In this document: positions 51,769-60,295 of the stretch, piece after piece
Layout of the letters: every line of letters begins with the position of its first letter
Numbering within the stretch: position 1 is the stretch's first letter
NCBI RefSeq assembly: GCF_900167145.1
Contig: NZ_FUWG01000007.1
Coordinates: 1-64,000, forward strand
Length of the DNA: 64,000 nucleotides
DNA from: Treponema porcinum
GTDB lineage: Bacteria; Spirochaetota; Spirochaetia; Treponematales; Treponemataceae
Direction of reading: 5' to 3'
Made by a program: the position numbers and the translations under genes
The notes under the pieces: model-generated
Told to the model about the DNA's origin: nothing
Databases searched by the model: none
Seen by the model: the letters and a program-made list of their open reading frames with translations, nothing else

Positions 51769-52953
51769 CTACCCCTCAACGATATGCGCTCCGTCAGCGG
51801 AATGTACTTCGTAGCAGGACGGATGAAAACCAAAAATATGCTCATATTCAACAAGTTTTTCCTTGAATTTATCAACGTCCTGTTCCCGAAGGACTGTATA
51901 CACGCATCTTCCGAACCCCTTGCCTGTTATGCGACCGCACGAAACAGGTTCCCTCATACTCTCAAGATTAGGTTCTATCTCCGCCACCCTCTTCAAAATC
52001 CAGTTTATTTCCGGGCAGGACAAATCATAATAATCGCGCAGGCTTTCGTAACTGTGATTTACAGTACGCGCAAAACGGCTGAAATCATTTTTTTCAAGCG
52101 CCTTCACAGCCTCAAGAACATCACCATGTTCGCGCATAATGCACAGTAATTTCCGGCGCGTATCCTCGCTCACAACGGAAAGTTCTTCGTTCACGTCAGT
52201 AACGTCCGAAATATACTGCCAGCCACCGAATACAGAAGATTTCGTTTCGCGCATATCACCAAGAAGAAGCGCATTTTCCGGCTCAAAAAGCGATTCTTCG
52301 TTCCATAAAGACACACGCGGTACGCTTAGATCAACAAGCAGAACTTTTTTATCCTTAAACGGAACAGGAACATTCTCATAAGAATTTTTTGTATGGTCGG
52401 TAACGATAAGACAGTCTTTTTTTGAAAACATTGCAGAAAAAATATCGGAATTATAGTTCTGCTGCTGGAGGAACAGCCTGTTTCCCCTCTCAATCACCTG
52501 AAGAAAAGCATTGTCGTCACACCTAAGTCCGAACAGCCGGCGTATCCCGAGTGCGGCGGCAACTTTTATGGCAGTAGTAATTCCAAATCCTGCCGAAGGA
52601 AGAATGTCACTGTATACAGTTATGTCAGCGCCGCCGTCAAGATCAAATCCTCCGGAAGTAAAACCGTATATTACAGCCTTTATTGCATTTGCCCACCGGT
52701 CTTCTTTTTTAAACTTAAGGGAATTGAGATTAGCGCGTTTCCGCTCGTCAAGCTGTTTGAAATAAAAGCGGAACGAACTGTCCGTCCGTTTTGAAAGTGC
52801 AACATAGACAGGAAGATTGACTGCCATCGACAGTGTTTTGTCCTTGAAAAACCAGGAATGTTCCCCGATTAAATGAAATCTGCCTGGAGCTGCTGCAACA
52901 ACATCAGGCTTTATACCATATTCAGCTTTATGAGCATCATCAACTACTTTCAT
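51769..52953 (-). CDS. Galactokinase-like GHMP protein, divergent
   Basis: 394 residues with the galactokinase layout: AAPGRFHLIGEHSWFFKDKT stands where PGRxNLIGEHxDY is usual, LPSAGFGITTAIKVAAALGI replaces the P-x-G-x-G-L-S-S-S motif, and the third motif is SCGRITGKGFGRCVYTVL. The usual G-I-M-D-Q active-site block reads NYNSDIFSAMF, so one Asp may be kept. The sugar-binding Asp of GEHTDY is absent. It may phosphorylate another sugar or be a regulator; galactose use is doubtful. No gal genes are adjacent. Start at 52953 (ATG) is likely; a GTG at 52968 is also possible. Confidence 0.75.
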   Translation of the reverse strand: MKVVDDAHKAEYGIKPDVVAAAPGRFHLIGEHSWFFKDKTLSMAVNLPVYVALSKRTDSSFRFYFKQLDERKRANLNSLKFKKEDRWANAIKAVIYGFTSGGFDLDGGADITVYSDILPSAGFGITTAIKVAAALGIRRLFGLRCDDNAFLQVIERGNRLFLQQQNYNSDIFSAMFSKKDCLIVTDHTKNSYENVPVPFKDKKVLLVDLSVPRVSLWNEESLFEPENALLLGDMRETKSSVFGGWQYISDVTDVNEELSVVSEDTRRKLLCIMREHGDVLEAVKALEKNDFSRFARTVNHSYESLRDYYDLSCPEINWILKRVAEIEPNLESMREPVSCGRITGKGFGRCVYTVLREQDVDKFKEKLVEYEHIFGFHPSCYEVHSADGAHIVEG

Positions 52954-53042
52954 AAAAAACGTTCCCACCTACTCCGTACGCAGCAGCACAAAATGAATCA
53001 CTTATTGCGTTTTTATAATAATATGGTTAATATACTAAACGA

Positions 53043-54815
53043 ATGAACCGATTTTTACAAGTTTTTTATATTTTTTTTTCCGCAGCAATGCTTTCACTTG
53101 CAATCCCAAACGAACTGTTGCATTTCGGTTCGCCAGCAGCTGCTATGCTGGCATTGATTCCGCTTTATTTTGCATACACAAATTTTTCTTCCTATAAACA
53201 GGCGGCCCTGCTTACAGGACTGAATACAATGCTTGTTCACCTTATGTCAAGTTTCTGGCTTGCATTTTTCAAGGATTTTGCAGTCTTTACGCTCGGTGCA
53301 TCTGCACTCGGAACAGGCGTTATCGGCGCAGTAGCAGGGCTTATCCTATACTCGCCGTTCCACAGGTACAAAAAACATACGGAACTCAGGATATACGCAT
53401 CTCCTTCATACAGAGCATTCATTCCGTTCCGCATACTCTGGTTCTGCACGGTATATGTCCTTTACGAATGGATGAAATCAACAGGATGGTTCGGCTATCC
53501 GTGGGGAACGGTCTCAAGCGCGTTCTACCGATGGAATGTTTTTATTCAGATTGCAGACATTACAGGCACATACGGAGTAACGTTTCTTGCAGTTATGTTC
53601 GGCGCGGTTCTGACGGAAGGATTTTTTATTTTCCTGAAAGCACGAATGAACGGATGCAGTACAAGTGCAGCACAGGGATTTTTTCACGTCTGCTGCGTAT
53701 GGACAGCGCTTTTCATACTTTCGTTCTGCTACGGAGCATCCAGATATATCAAACCAATGAAACCGGTAAAATACCTGAACACAATCCTTGTACAACAGAA
53801 CGCAGATCCGTGGAAGAAAAAAAACGACAACGACACAATCCTGCTTTCAGAAAGACTTACAGAAGAAAAGCTTGAAGAAGCAAAGGCAGCAGGAGAACAG
53901 GCAGACCTCATCGTCTGGAGCGAAGGATGCCTTAAATATTCGTTTCCGAACGCAAAAAATCACTACACGTACTTTCCGCCGGAAAAGCCGCTCATTCCAT
54001 TCATTCAGAAAACAGGAATTCCGTTTGTACTCGGGGGCTCGTATGTACAAAATCATTCTCCGCGAAAAGTCATAAACGCTGCAATGCTGTTCGACAAAGA
54101 CGGAATAATGCGCGGCGCATACGGAAAAAACCATCTTGTACCGTGCGCAGAAGTCCTGCCTTTTTCAGATATTCCGGCAGTATCTGCATTCCTGAAAAAA
54201 ACAATAGGCATTTCGGCAGGATGGACGCCCGGTGACCAGTATGTATTCTTCGACGTTCCCGGACGGTATTCTCCGGCATATAAAAAACCTGCCGTAAAAG
54301 TCATCTCACTTGCAGATGAACCGCGCGCCGCAGAAGAAAAGGAAATACCGTACGTGCGCATTTCTACGCCTATCTGCTTTGACGATGCGTTCCCGGACGT
54401 ATGTCGTCCTCTTGCGGCGAACGGTTCGGAAGTATTTATGAACATTACCGACGATTCTTGGTCAAAGACAAAATCTTCCGAGTACCAGCATTTCGTCATC
54501 TCCGCATTCCGCGCAATAGAACTCAGGACAACGCTTGTCCGTTCAACAAATTCCGGCTACTCCGCCGTCATCGATGCGCGCGGCAACGTCCTTTCCGATA
54601 TGCCGCTTTTTGAAGAAGCCGCCCTGTTCTGCAAAGTACCGGTGTATAAAAAACAGGAAACAGTCTACCTCCGCTTCGGAAACTGGCTTCCGCATACGGC
54701 GGCACTTTTTGTCACAATCTTTGAGATTTTTATGCTGGCGCTAAGAAACAAAAATACAGAAGTATCTTCCGAGCGCAGGAAACTTGCAAAAACAAAAAAG
54801 CACCATAAAAAATAA
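53043..54815 (+). CDS. lnt: Apolipoprotein N-acyltransferase Lnt
   Basis: 590 residues: several N-terminal membrane helices, then a nitrilase domain outside the membrane, then a final helix. Catalytic residues are readable: Glu in LIVWSEGCLKYSFP, Lys in YGKNHLVPCAEVLPFSD, Cys in RISTPICFDDAFPDVC. It adds the third acyl chain to lipoproteins, in keeping with the lipoproteins encoded here. The last 25 residues are a Lys/Arg-rich cytosolic tail. Confidence 0.94.
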   Translation: MNRFLQVFYIFFSAAMLSLAIPNELLHFGSPAAAMLALIPLYFAYTNFSSYKQAALLTGLNTMLVHLMSSFWLAFFKDFAVFTLGASALGTGVIGAVAGLILYSPFHRYKKHTELRIYASPSYRAFIPFRILWFCTVYVLYEWMKSTGWFGYPWGTVSSAFYRWNVFIQIADITGTYGVTFLAVMFGAVLTEGFFIFLKARMNGCSTSAAQGFFHVCCVWTALFILSFCYGASRYIKPMKPVKYLNTILVQQNADPWKKKNDNDTILLSERLTEEKLEEAKAAGEQADLIVWSEGCLKYSFPNAKNHYTYFPPEKPLIPFIQKTGIPFVLGGSYVQNHSPRKVINAAMLFDKDGIMRGAYGKNHLVPCAEVLPFSDIPAVSAFLKKTIGISAGWTPGDQYVFFDVPGRYSPAYKKPAVKVISLADEPRAAEEKEIPYVRISTPICFDDAFPDVCRPLAANGSEVFMNITDDSWSKTKSSEYQHFVISAFRAIELRTTLVRSTNSGYSAVIDARGNVLSDMPLFEEAALFCKVPVYKKQETVYLRFGNWLPHTAALFVTIFEIFMLALRNKNTEVSSERRKLAKTKKHHKK

Positions 54816-54960
54816 CGGACGTTCCATATTCCTTACATACGGTGAACAGGCAAACGCCCCGGAAAATATTTTTAAGGAATTTGCGCAATCTCCCTTGTCT
54901 TAATAGATTTTGTGTTTTATAGTTAAGCAGCAATAAAAAAAACGCCATATAGAGGGGAAA
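54816..54960 (+). promoter_or_regulatory. nrdR-nrdD leader with candidate NrdR boxes
   Basis: Two TATAG-centred sites, at about 54911-54926 and 54942-54957, are spaced 30 bases apart. The second (ACGCCATATAGAGGGG) matches 11 of 16 positions of the NrdR box ACACWATATATWGWGT and overlaps the ribosome-binding site GAGGGG; the first keeps only one half-site. The spacing, near three helix turns, is usual for paired boxes. This suggests autoregulation of the cluster. Confidence 0.4.
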
Positions 54961-55422
54961 ATGCGCTGTCCGTACTGCGGAAGTCTAGACGATAAAGTTA
55001 TAGAATCAAGAACAATGGCAAACGGTGAAAGCATCCGCCGCAGACGAGAATGCATCGCCTGCGGCTACCGGTTCACCAGCTACGAACGGATTGAAGAAAA
55101 ACCGTTTATGGTTGTGAAGCGTGACGGACGAAGGCAGCCGTTCGACCATTCAAAGCTTGCGAAAGGCATAGAGCGGGCGCTGGAAAAACGTTCCGTTGCA
55201 ACAGCCACAATCGAAAATCTTGTGAACGAAATCGAAGACGAAGCCATTATGAAAGGAAAGTCCGCGAGGGAAATTACTACTTCCGACCTTGGCGAACTTG
55301 TGCTTTCCCACCTGTACCAGCTTGATAAAGTTGCATATATCCGTTTTGCGTCAGCATACAAGCACTTTGAAACACTGGACGAATTTATCACCGAAGTAAA
55401 AAATGCAGAGAGGAACAAATAA
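54961..55422 (+). CDS. nrdR: Transcriptional repressor NrdR
   Basis: 153 residues: zinc ribbon MRCPYCGSLDDKVIESR and RRRECIACGYRFTSYERIEE, then an ATP-cone (VVKRDGRRQPFDHSKLAKGI onward). It senses ATP/dATP and represses ribonucleotide reductase genes. Its stop shares one base with the nrdD start (TAATG), so the repressor and its target enzyme are coupled. Confidence 0.96.
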   Translation: MRCPYCGSLDDKVIESRTMANGESIRRRRECIACGYRFTSYERIEEKPFMVVKRDGRRQPFDHSKLAKGIERALEKRSVATATIENLVNEIEDEAIMKGKSAREITTSDLGELVLSHLYQLDKVAYIRFASAYKHFETLDEFITEVKNAERNK

Positions 55423-57530
55423 TGAATGAACAGTCTGTCTTTCCGCAATGGAAAAGTTTTTTAGGCTCAAGCGCTGATGAAGAAACAAAGTCTTTCATTA
55501 AGTCAGTCGTCAAGCGCTCCGGCGAAATAGCAGCGTATGACCGCCGGAAAATCGAGAGCGCCATCGGAAAGGCAATCACCGCCGTAGAAATGCACTCTGA
55601 CCCAGACAGAGCCTCGGCACTCACCGACAAAGTTGAGGAAATCCTGCGCATCCAGATGGCAGGAAAACGTGCACACTCCATTCCTGCAATTGAGGAAATT
55701 CAGGATATTGTGGAAAGCGTACTCATCGAAAACAAGGAAGTTGAAGTTGCCAAAGCGTACATTCTGTACCGCGCCCGGCACGAAGCAGTCCGCGATACAA
55801 AACGGCTTATGCTCGACATCAACAAGACTATGGACGGCTACCTTGCACAGAGCGACTGGCGCGTAAATGAAAATGCAAACGTCAATTTCTCGCTCGGCGG
55901 ACTTATCCTGCACAATTCAGGAACAATCACGGCAAACTACTGGCTGAACAATATCTATACAAAGGAAATTGCGGATGCGCACAAAAAAGCCGCATTCCAT
56001 ATCCACGACCTGTCAATGTTCTCCGGCTACTGCGCCGGCTGGTCATTGCGCCAGCTGATTGCAGAAGGACTCGGCGGAGTACCGGACAAAATAACATCAA
56101 AACCGGCAAGCCATCTTTCAACGCTCGTAAACCAGATGGTAAACTTTCTGGGCGTCCTTCAGAACGAATGGGCAGGAGCGCAGGCATTCAGCTCGTTCGA
56201 CACGTACCTTGCACCGTTCGTAAAGGCAGACAGTCTTTCCGAACAGGAAGTCGAACAGTGCATACAGAGCTATGTATTCGGCATAAACACTCCTAGCCGC
56301 TGGGGTTCTCAGGCACCGTTTACAAACATCACGCTTGACTGGACGTGTCCTGACGACCTGAAGAACAAAAGGGCTGTCGTCGGCGGAAAGGAACTTGATT
56401 TCACCTACGGCGACTGTCAGAAAGAAATGGACATAATAAACCGTGTTTTCATAAAGACAATGCTTAAAGGCGATTCAAACGGACGCGGCTTCGGCTATCC
56501 TATTCCTACTTACAACATAACAAAAGATTTTGACTGGAACAGCGAAAATGCAAAACTTCTGTTTGAAATGACAAGCCAGTACGGCACTCCGTATTTCCAG
56601 AATTTCATAAATTCCGACTTGAACCCGGGCGACGTGCGTTCAATGTGCTGCCGCCTTCGCCTTGATAAGCGCGAACTGCGCAAGCGCGGCGGCGGACTTT
56701 TCGGTTCTGATGAATTCACAGGCTCTCTGGGCGTCGTCACCATAAACCTACCGCAGATAGGTTATCTTGCAGACAACGAACAGGAATTTTTCAAGCGCCT
56801 TGACTATCTTATGGATCTTGCAAAAGAAAGCCTGTGCATAAAGCGGAAAGTCATACAGAAACTGTACGACGGCGGACTTTTCCCTTATACGCGCCGCTAC
56901 CTTAAAACGCTGAACAATCATTTTAATACAATAGGTCTGTGCGGTATGAATGAATGCTGCCTGAATTTCCTTGGTGTTTCCATAGCAACGGAAAAAGGAA
57001 AGCAGTTTGCAGAGCGTGTCCTTGACTATATGCGGAACCGCCTTGCTGACTATCAGGAAAAGACAGGAGAACTGTTCAACCTTGAGGCAACTCCGGCAGA
57101 AAGTACATCCTACCGGCTTGCACGCCACGACAAGGAGCAGTTTCCGGACATCATCACAAGCGGACAGGATGCCCCGTACTACACGAACTCAACGCAGCTT
57201 CCGGTCGACTTCACTTCAGACGTATTCGAAGCGCTTGACCACCAGGAAAGCCTGCAAACGAGGTATACAGGCGGAACAGTATTCCACATATTTATGGGCG
57301 AACAGATAAAGGACTGGAAAGCATGCAGCGAACTTGTAAAAACAATTTTCAGCAACTACAAAATCCCGTACCTCACCATTTCGCCGACCTATTCAATCTG
57401 CCCTGTACACGGTTATCTTTCAGGCCAGCAGTTTGAATGTCCGAAGTGCAAGGAAGAAAAGGAACGCAAGCTCAGGGAAAAACTGAAAAAGCTTGAAGCA
57501 GAAAAGGCAAAGCTTCTTGCAGCCAGATAA
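55422..57530 (+). CDS. nrdD: Class III ribonucleotide reductase NrdD lacking its glycyl-radical domain
   Basis: 702 residues. N-terminal ATP-cone (VVKRSGEIAAYDRRKIESAI), substrate barrel with the active Cys in SMFSGYCAGWSLRQLI (C204), NEWAGAQAFSSFDTYLAPFV, FGINTPSRWGSQAPFTNITL, and a C-terminal zinc site CPVHGYLSGQQFECPKC (C660, H663, C673, C676). The usual next block, EVYSRxxGYxRPVxNWNxGK with the radical Gly, is missing. Instead the chain ends in a charged helix (KEEKERKLREKLKKLEAEKA). That block is encoded by the following gene. The active-site style is of the thiol-reduced, not formate-reduced, subtype. Confidence 0.95.
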   Translation: MNEQSVFPQWKSFLGSSADEETKSFIKSVVKRSGEIAAYDRRKIESAIGKAITAVEMHSDPDRASALTDKVEEILRIQMAGKRAHSIPAIEEIQDIVESVLIENKEVEVAKAYILYRARHEAVRDTKRLMLDINKTMDGYLAQSDWRVNENANVNFSLGGLILHNSGTITANYWLNNIYTKEIADAHKKAAFHIHDLSMFSGYCAGWSLRQLIAEGLGGVPDKITSKPASHLSTLVNQMVNFLGVLQNEWAGAQAFSSFDTYLAPFVKADSLSEQEVEQCIQSYVFGINTPSRWGSQAPFTNITLDWTCPDDLKNKRAVVGGKELDFTYGDCQKEMDIINRVFIKTMLKGDSNGRGFGYPIPTYNITKDFDWNSENAKLLFEMTSQYGTPYFQNFINSDLNPGDVRSMCCRLRLDKRELRKRGGGLFGSDEFTGSLGVVTINLPQIGYLADNEQEFFKRLDYLMDLAKESLCIKRKVIQKLYDGGLFPYTRRYLKTLNNHFNTIGLCGMNECCLNFLGVSIATEKGKQFAERVLDYMRNRLADYQEKTGELFNLEATPAESTSYRLARHDKEQFPDIITSGQDAPYYTNSTQLPVDFTSDVFEALDHQESLQTRYTGGTVFHIFMGEQIKDWKACSELVKTIFSNYKIPYLTISPTYSICPVHGYLSGQQFECPKCKEEKERKLREKLKKLEAEKAKLLAAR

Positions 57531-57539
57531 AAAATCTGG
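57523..57539. other. Small hairpin after nrdD
   Basis: CCAGAT, AAAAA, ATCTGG: a perfect 6-bp stem over the nrdD stop. No T run follows, so it is not a classical terminator. It may slow read-through or protect the message end. Confidence 0.4.
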
Positions 57540-57561
57540 AAAAAAACAATACGACTGTTTA

Positions 57562-57590
57562 TTGACATCGCATATACATAAAGGTACAGT
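57562..57590 (+). promoter_or_regulatory. Promoter of the glycyl-radical/redoxin gene
   Basis: TTGACA (57562-57567), 17-base spacer, TACAGT (57585-57590), followed 29 bases later by the start at 57620 with GGGAGA as ribosome-binding site. A private promoter lets the radical-domain protein be made separately from NrdD. Confidence 0.65.
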
Positions 57591-57619
57591 TATAAAAAAA
57601 GAGATGGGAGAAACGATTT

Positions 57620-58168
57620 ATGGAAAAAAGAACTATTGAAGCAATTGAAAAAGAAATTGCAAAAACAAAGGCAGAACTTGAGGATGTTCACGGAACAGAA
57701 ACAGAAGTGTACGCCCGGATTGTAGGCTATTACCGTGCCGTAAAAAACTGGAACAAAGGAAAGAAAGACGAATTTTCTCACCGCAAACTGTTTACGCTTG
57801 ACGGCAGCGAATATACCATTTCTTCCGCCGATTCTCCGTGCCAGTGCTCAGAAATACAGGCTGTCATCCGCCAGGAACAGTATGAAAATACAGAAACTGC
57901 ATCATCAGGCAACCGCTACGAACTTTTCACAAGAAGAACCTGCCCGAACTGTCCGCCAGTAAAAGAATTTATGCAGGCAATCCCGCTTGAAGGAACAGAA
58001 ATAGACGTAGATACGGAAGAAGGACTTTCTTCCGCAGCGTCAAAAGGCGTATTTGCCTCCCCTACAGTCATTGTATACGGCGAAAACGGAGCAGAAATTG
58101 CCCGCGGTCACAACGTAGAAGAACTTACGGCGATTTTTGACTCTATTCTTGTAAAAGAAACAGTCTGA
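57620..58168 (+). CDS. Stand-alone glycyl-radical domain of class III RNR fused to a redoxin
   Basis: 182 residues in three parts. Residues 1-23 are a charged helix (MEKRTIEAIEKEIAKTKAEL). Residues 28-56 are the NrdD C-terminal radical loop (ETEVYARIVGYYRAVKNWNK then GKKDEFSHRK), with radical Gly about residue 36. Residues 98-178 are a glutaredoxin/thioredoxin-like domain with active site CPNC (108-111) and the cis-Pro in FASPTVIVYG. Another Cys pair (SPCQCSE) lies between. Likely role: NrdG makes the radical on this protein, which docks into NrdD, while the redoxin re-reduces NrdD cysteines. Own promoter and ribosome-binding site; nrdG follows after 2 bases. Confidence 0.9.
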   Translation: MEKRTIEAIEKEIAKTKAELEDVHGTETEVYARIVGYYRAVKNWNKGKKDEFSHRKLFTLDGSEYTISSADSPCQCSEIQAVIRQEQYENTETASSGNRYELFTRRTCPNCPPVKEFMQAIPLEGTEIDVDTEEGLSSAASKGVFASPTVIVYGENGAEIARGHNVEELTAIFDSILVKETV

Positions 58169-58170
58169 CA

Positions 58171-58920
58171 ATGTCAGGAGAACATACAAACGCGGGTACT
58201 GAAAAAGCCGGAATTCTTATAAAGACAACGCTCGTTGATTTTCCGGGAACAGTTGCCTGCGCTTTTTTTCTACGCGGCTGTAACCTGCGCTGCCCCTACT
58301 GCTACAATACGGAACTTGTGTCTGCCGGCGGAATGGAAGACGGTTTTATCACGGTAGAAGAACTGTTTTCCCACCTTGAGAAACGCAAAAACGTACTTTC
58401 AGGACTTGCCGTAAGCGGCGGAGAGCCATTGCTTAATCCACGGCTTCCGGAAATCCTCGCCTATGCAAAATCGCTCGGATATAAAACAAAACTTGACACG
58501 AACGGTACGCTTCCAGACAGGCTCCGGAATATCGTAGAAAACCCGAAAACGCACCCTGACTTTATTGCTATGGACATAAAAACTGCACCCGGCCGATATG
58601 CAGAACTGTGCGGCGGAAAAACGTTTTTCGAAGGAAAAGACGCCGTTTCTCTTCTTTCAAAATCGATCGGAATAATCGCAGAATATCCGGCAGATAAGAG
58701 GGAATTCCGTACGGTTCTTGTTCCCGGCCTTGTTGAAGAAAACGACCTGTACGAAATATCAAAGCTTCTTCCAAAAGATGCCTGCTGGATGCTCGCGCAG
58801 TTCCAGAACGGAAGCTGCCTTAATTCTTCCTACAATGAGATTTCACCCTTCCCTGACAAACGTCTTAAAGAACTTGAAGCAATTGCAAAAAGCCTTATTC
58901 AAAACGCGGCGCTCCGCTAA
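58171..58920 (+). CDS. nrdG: Anaerobic RNR-activating radical SAM enzyme NrdG
   Basis: 249 residues. Radical-SAM cluster motif FFLRGCNLRCPYCYNTELVS (CxxxCxxC), GGEPLL block (GLAVSGGEPLLNPRLPEILA) and DTNGTL. It abstracts hydrogen from the RNR glycine through S-adenosylmethionine and flavodoxin/ferredoxin electrons. Two bases separate it from the glycyl-radical/redoxin gene, so activase and its direct substrate are translated as a pair. Confidence 0.94.
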   Translation: MSGEHTNAGTEKAGILIKTTLVDFPGTVACAFFLRGCNLRCPYCYNTELVSAGGMEDGFITVEELFSHLEKRKNVLSGLAVSGGEPLLNPRLPEILAYAKSLGYKTKLDTNGTLPDRLRNIVENPKTHPDFIAMDIKTAPGRYAELCGGKTFFEGKDAVSLLSKSIGIIAEYPADKREFRTVLVPGLVEENDLYEISKLLPKDACWMLAQFQNGSCLNSSYNEISPFPDKRLKELEAIAKSLIQNAALR

Positions 58921-58969
58921 AATAAAACTCGCAAAAACAAACCCTTTCGCTAAAAATTTAAAATCACCC

Positions 58970-58998
58970 TTGACACAAAAAAAACTCTCTGATAATAT
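58970..58998 (+). promoter_or_regulatory. tRNA promoter
   Basis: TTGACA (58970-58975), 17-base spacer, TAATAT (58993-58998), 14 bases before the tRNA 5' end. Near-consensus sigma-70 promoter. Confidence 0.85.
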
Positions 58999-59012
58999 TC
59001 AAAACATCACTT

Positions 59013-59085
59013 GGGGACCTAGCTCAGTCGGTAGAGCATACGGCTCATATCCGTAGTGTCATAGGTTCAATCCCTATGGTCCCTA
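59013..59085 (+). tRNA. tRNA with anticodon CAT (elongator Met, possibly Ile2)
   Basis: A full cloverleaf can be drawn: acceptor GGGGACC with GGTCCCT (first pair G-U), D-arm GCTC...GAGC, anticodon stem TACGG/CCGTA with loop CTCATAT, variable GTGTC, T-arm ATAGG-TTCAATC-CCTAT, discriminator A. CCA is not encoded. It lacks the three G-C pairs of an initiator in the anticodon stem. CAT could also be tRNA-Ile with lysidine; sequence by eye does not exclude that. Confidence 0.93.
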
Positions 59086-59086
59086 G

Positions 59087-59118
59087 AAAGCTTGCATATA
59101 TATGCAAGCTTTTTTTTT
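59087..59118 (+). terminator. Intrinsic terminator after the tRNA
   Basis: AAGCTTGCATA pairs with TATGCAAGCTT and is followed by eight T. A strong terminator two bases after the mature tRNA end. Confidence 0.92.
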
Positions 59119-59290
59119 GCGCCAAAATACTTCACTCATTCTTCATTTATAAATTTTTATAAAAAAATATAAAATTATATAAAAAACAATAAATTTTCAT
59201 AAAAAAAATGAAATGACACTAATTTTCCTTCCGCCAGGACAGCACATCCGATCTATTTACAGAGAAATGAAAAACAATTATTATAGGTCT
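59119..59290 (+). promoter_or_regulatory. AT-rich leader of argF
   Basis: The stretch 59141-59210 is almost pure A/T and contains TTTATAAA twice, separated by TT (59146-59163), then several ATAAAA blocks. Such sequence could hold an ArgR-type box, whose half-sites are AT-rich, but no clear match can be stated. A standard -35/-10 pair is not obvious. Confidence 0.3.
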
Positions 59291-60235
59291 ATGGAAACAT
59301 TCAAAGCACCATTTAAAGGCCGGTCATTATTGAACTGGATTGACTGGACACCAAGTGAAATAGAAACATTATTAAACCTTGCTTTTCAGGTGAAGGCAGA
59401 AGCGCACCGCGGCGAAATCCACCAGCGTTTTCTCGGCAAAACAATCGCACTTATTTTTGAAAAACGTTCTACCCGCACAAGAAGTTCCTTTGAAACCGCA
59501 TTCGGAGAAGAAGGCGGTCATCCTGTATTTATGTCAACGAACGATATACAGCTCGGCGGAAAAGAATCAGTAAAAGACACGGCGCGCGTTCTTGGAAGAA
59601 TGTTCAGCGCAATCGAATTCCGAGGATTTAAGCAGGAGCACGTTGAGCAGCTTGCGGAATTCTCAGGCATTCCTGTCATAAACGGACTGACGGATGATTT
59701 CCACCCTACTCAGGCACTTGCAGACATTATGACTTTAAAAGAAAGTTTTGAAGAACTCAAAGGGCTTCATCTTGCATACTGCGGTGACGGAAGAAACAAC
59801 GTTGCGCGCTCCCTTATGCTTATCTGCGCAAAAATGGGAATAGATTTTTCCGTCTACAGTCCTAAAGAACTGTTTCCTCATAAAGATATTATTGAAATTT
59901 GTAAGCCTTTTGCTGAAATTTCCCGTGCAAAAATTCAAATCAGTGATAAAATAGATGTTGTAAAAGGTGCGGATGCACTGTATACGGACGTGTGGGTTTC
60001 TATGGGTGAAGAAAACCTTAAAGAACAGCGCATAAAGCTGCTTTCTCCGTTCCAGATTAACGCTGACCTGATGAATGCAACCGGCAAGCCGAATACGATA
60101 TTTATGCACTGTCTGCCGGCTGTAAAAGGTCAGGAAGTTACCGAGGACGTTTTTGAAAGTACGGCAAGCCGCGTCTGGGATGAGGCTGAAAATAGAAAAC
60201 ATACGATAAAGGCTATTATGCTTGGGCTGATTTAG
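59291..60235 (+). CDS. argF: Ornithine carbamoyltransferase
   Basis: 314 residues from METFKAPFKGRSLLNW. Carbamoyl-phosphate site FEKRSTRTRSSFETAFGEEG, then DDFHPTQALADIMTLKESFE, and ornithine site FMHCLPAVKGQEVTEDVFES with the H-C-L-P motif. It makes citrulline in arginine synthesis, or runs backward in the deiminase pathway; no neighbour decides. Frame extends 26 codons upstream but conserved sequence starts at 59291. Alternative ATG at 59267. Confidence 0.95.
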   Translation: METFKAPFKGRSLLNWIDWTPSEIETLLNLAFQVKAEAHRGEIHQRFLGKTIALIFEKRSTRTRSSFETAFGEEGGHPVFMSTNDIQLGGKESVKDTARVLGRMFSAIEFRGFKQEHVEQLAEFSGIPVINGLTDDFHPTQALADIMTLKESFEELKGLHLAYCGDGRNNVARSLMLICAKMGIDFSVYSPKELFPHKDIIEICKPFAEISRAKIQISDKIDVVKGADALYTDVWVSMGEENLKEQRIKLLSPFQINADLMNATGKPNTIFMHCLPAVKGQEVTEDVFESTASRVWDEAENRKHTIKAIMLGLI

Positions 60236-60295
60236 TTCAATGCACAGCAGCCGTATCAAAAATGCTGCCTGAAGCAGCAACAGAATTTTATCCGC

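Noticed and set aside
57430..57640. Splitting of NrdD as a simple frameshift error
   Set aside because: The second gene has its own promoter, ribosome-binding site, a 27-residue unrelated N-terminus and a redoxin domain, and NrdD has a long ordered tail. No single indel would rejoin them.
59013..59085. Initiator tRNA-fMet
   Set aside because: The anticodon stem is TACGG/CCGTA, without the run of three G-C pairs, and the first acceptor pair is G-U rather than an unpaired C-A.
59119..59212. ArgR box ahead of argF
   Set aside because: The stretch is so AT-rich that partial matches arise freely; no TGAAT/ATTCA pair in proper spacing.
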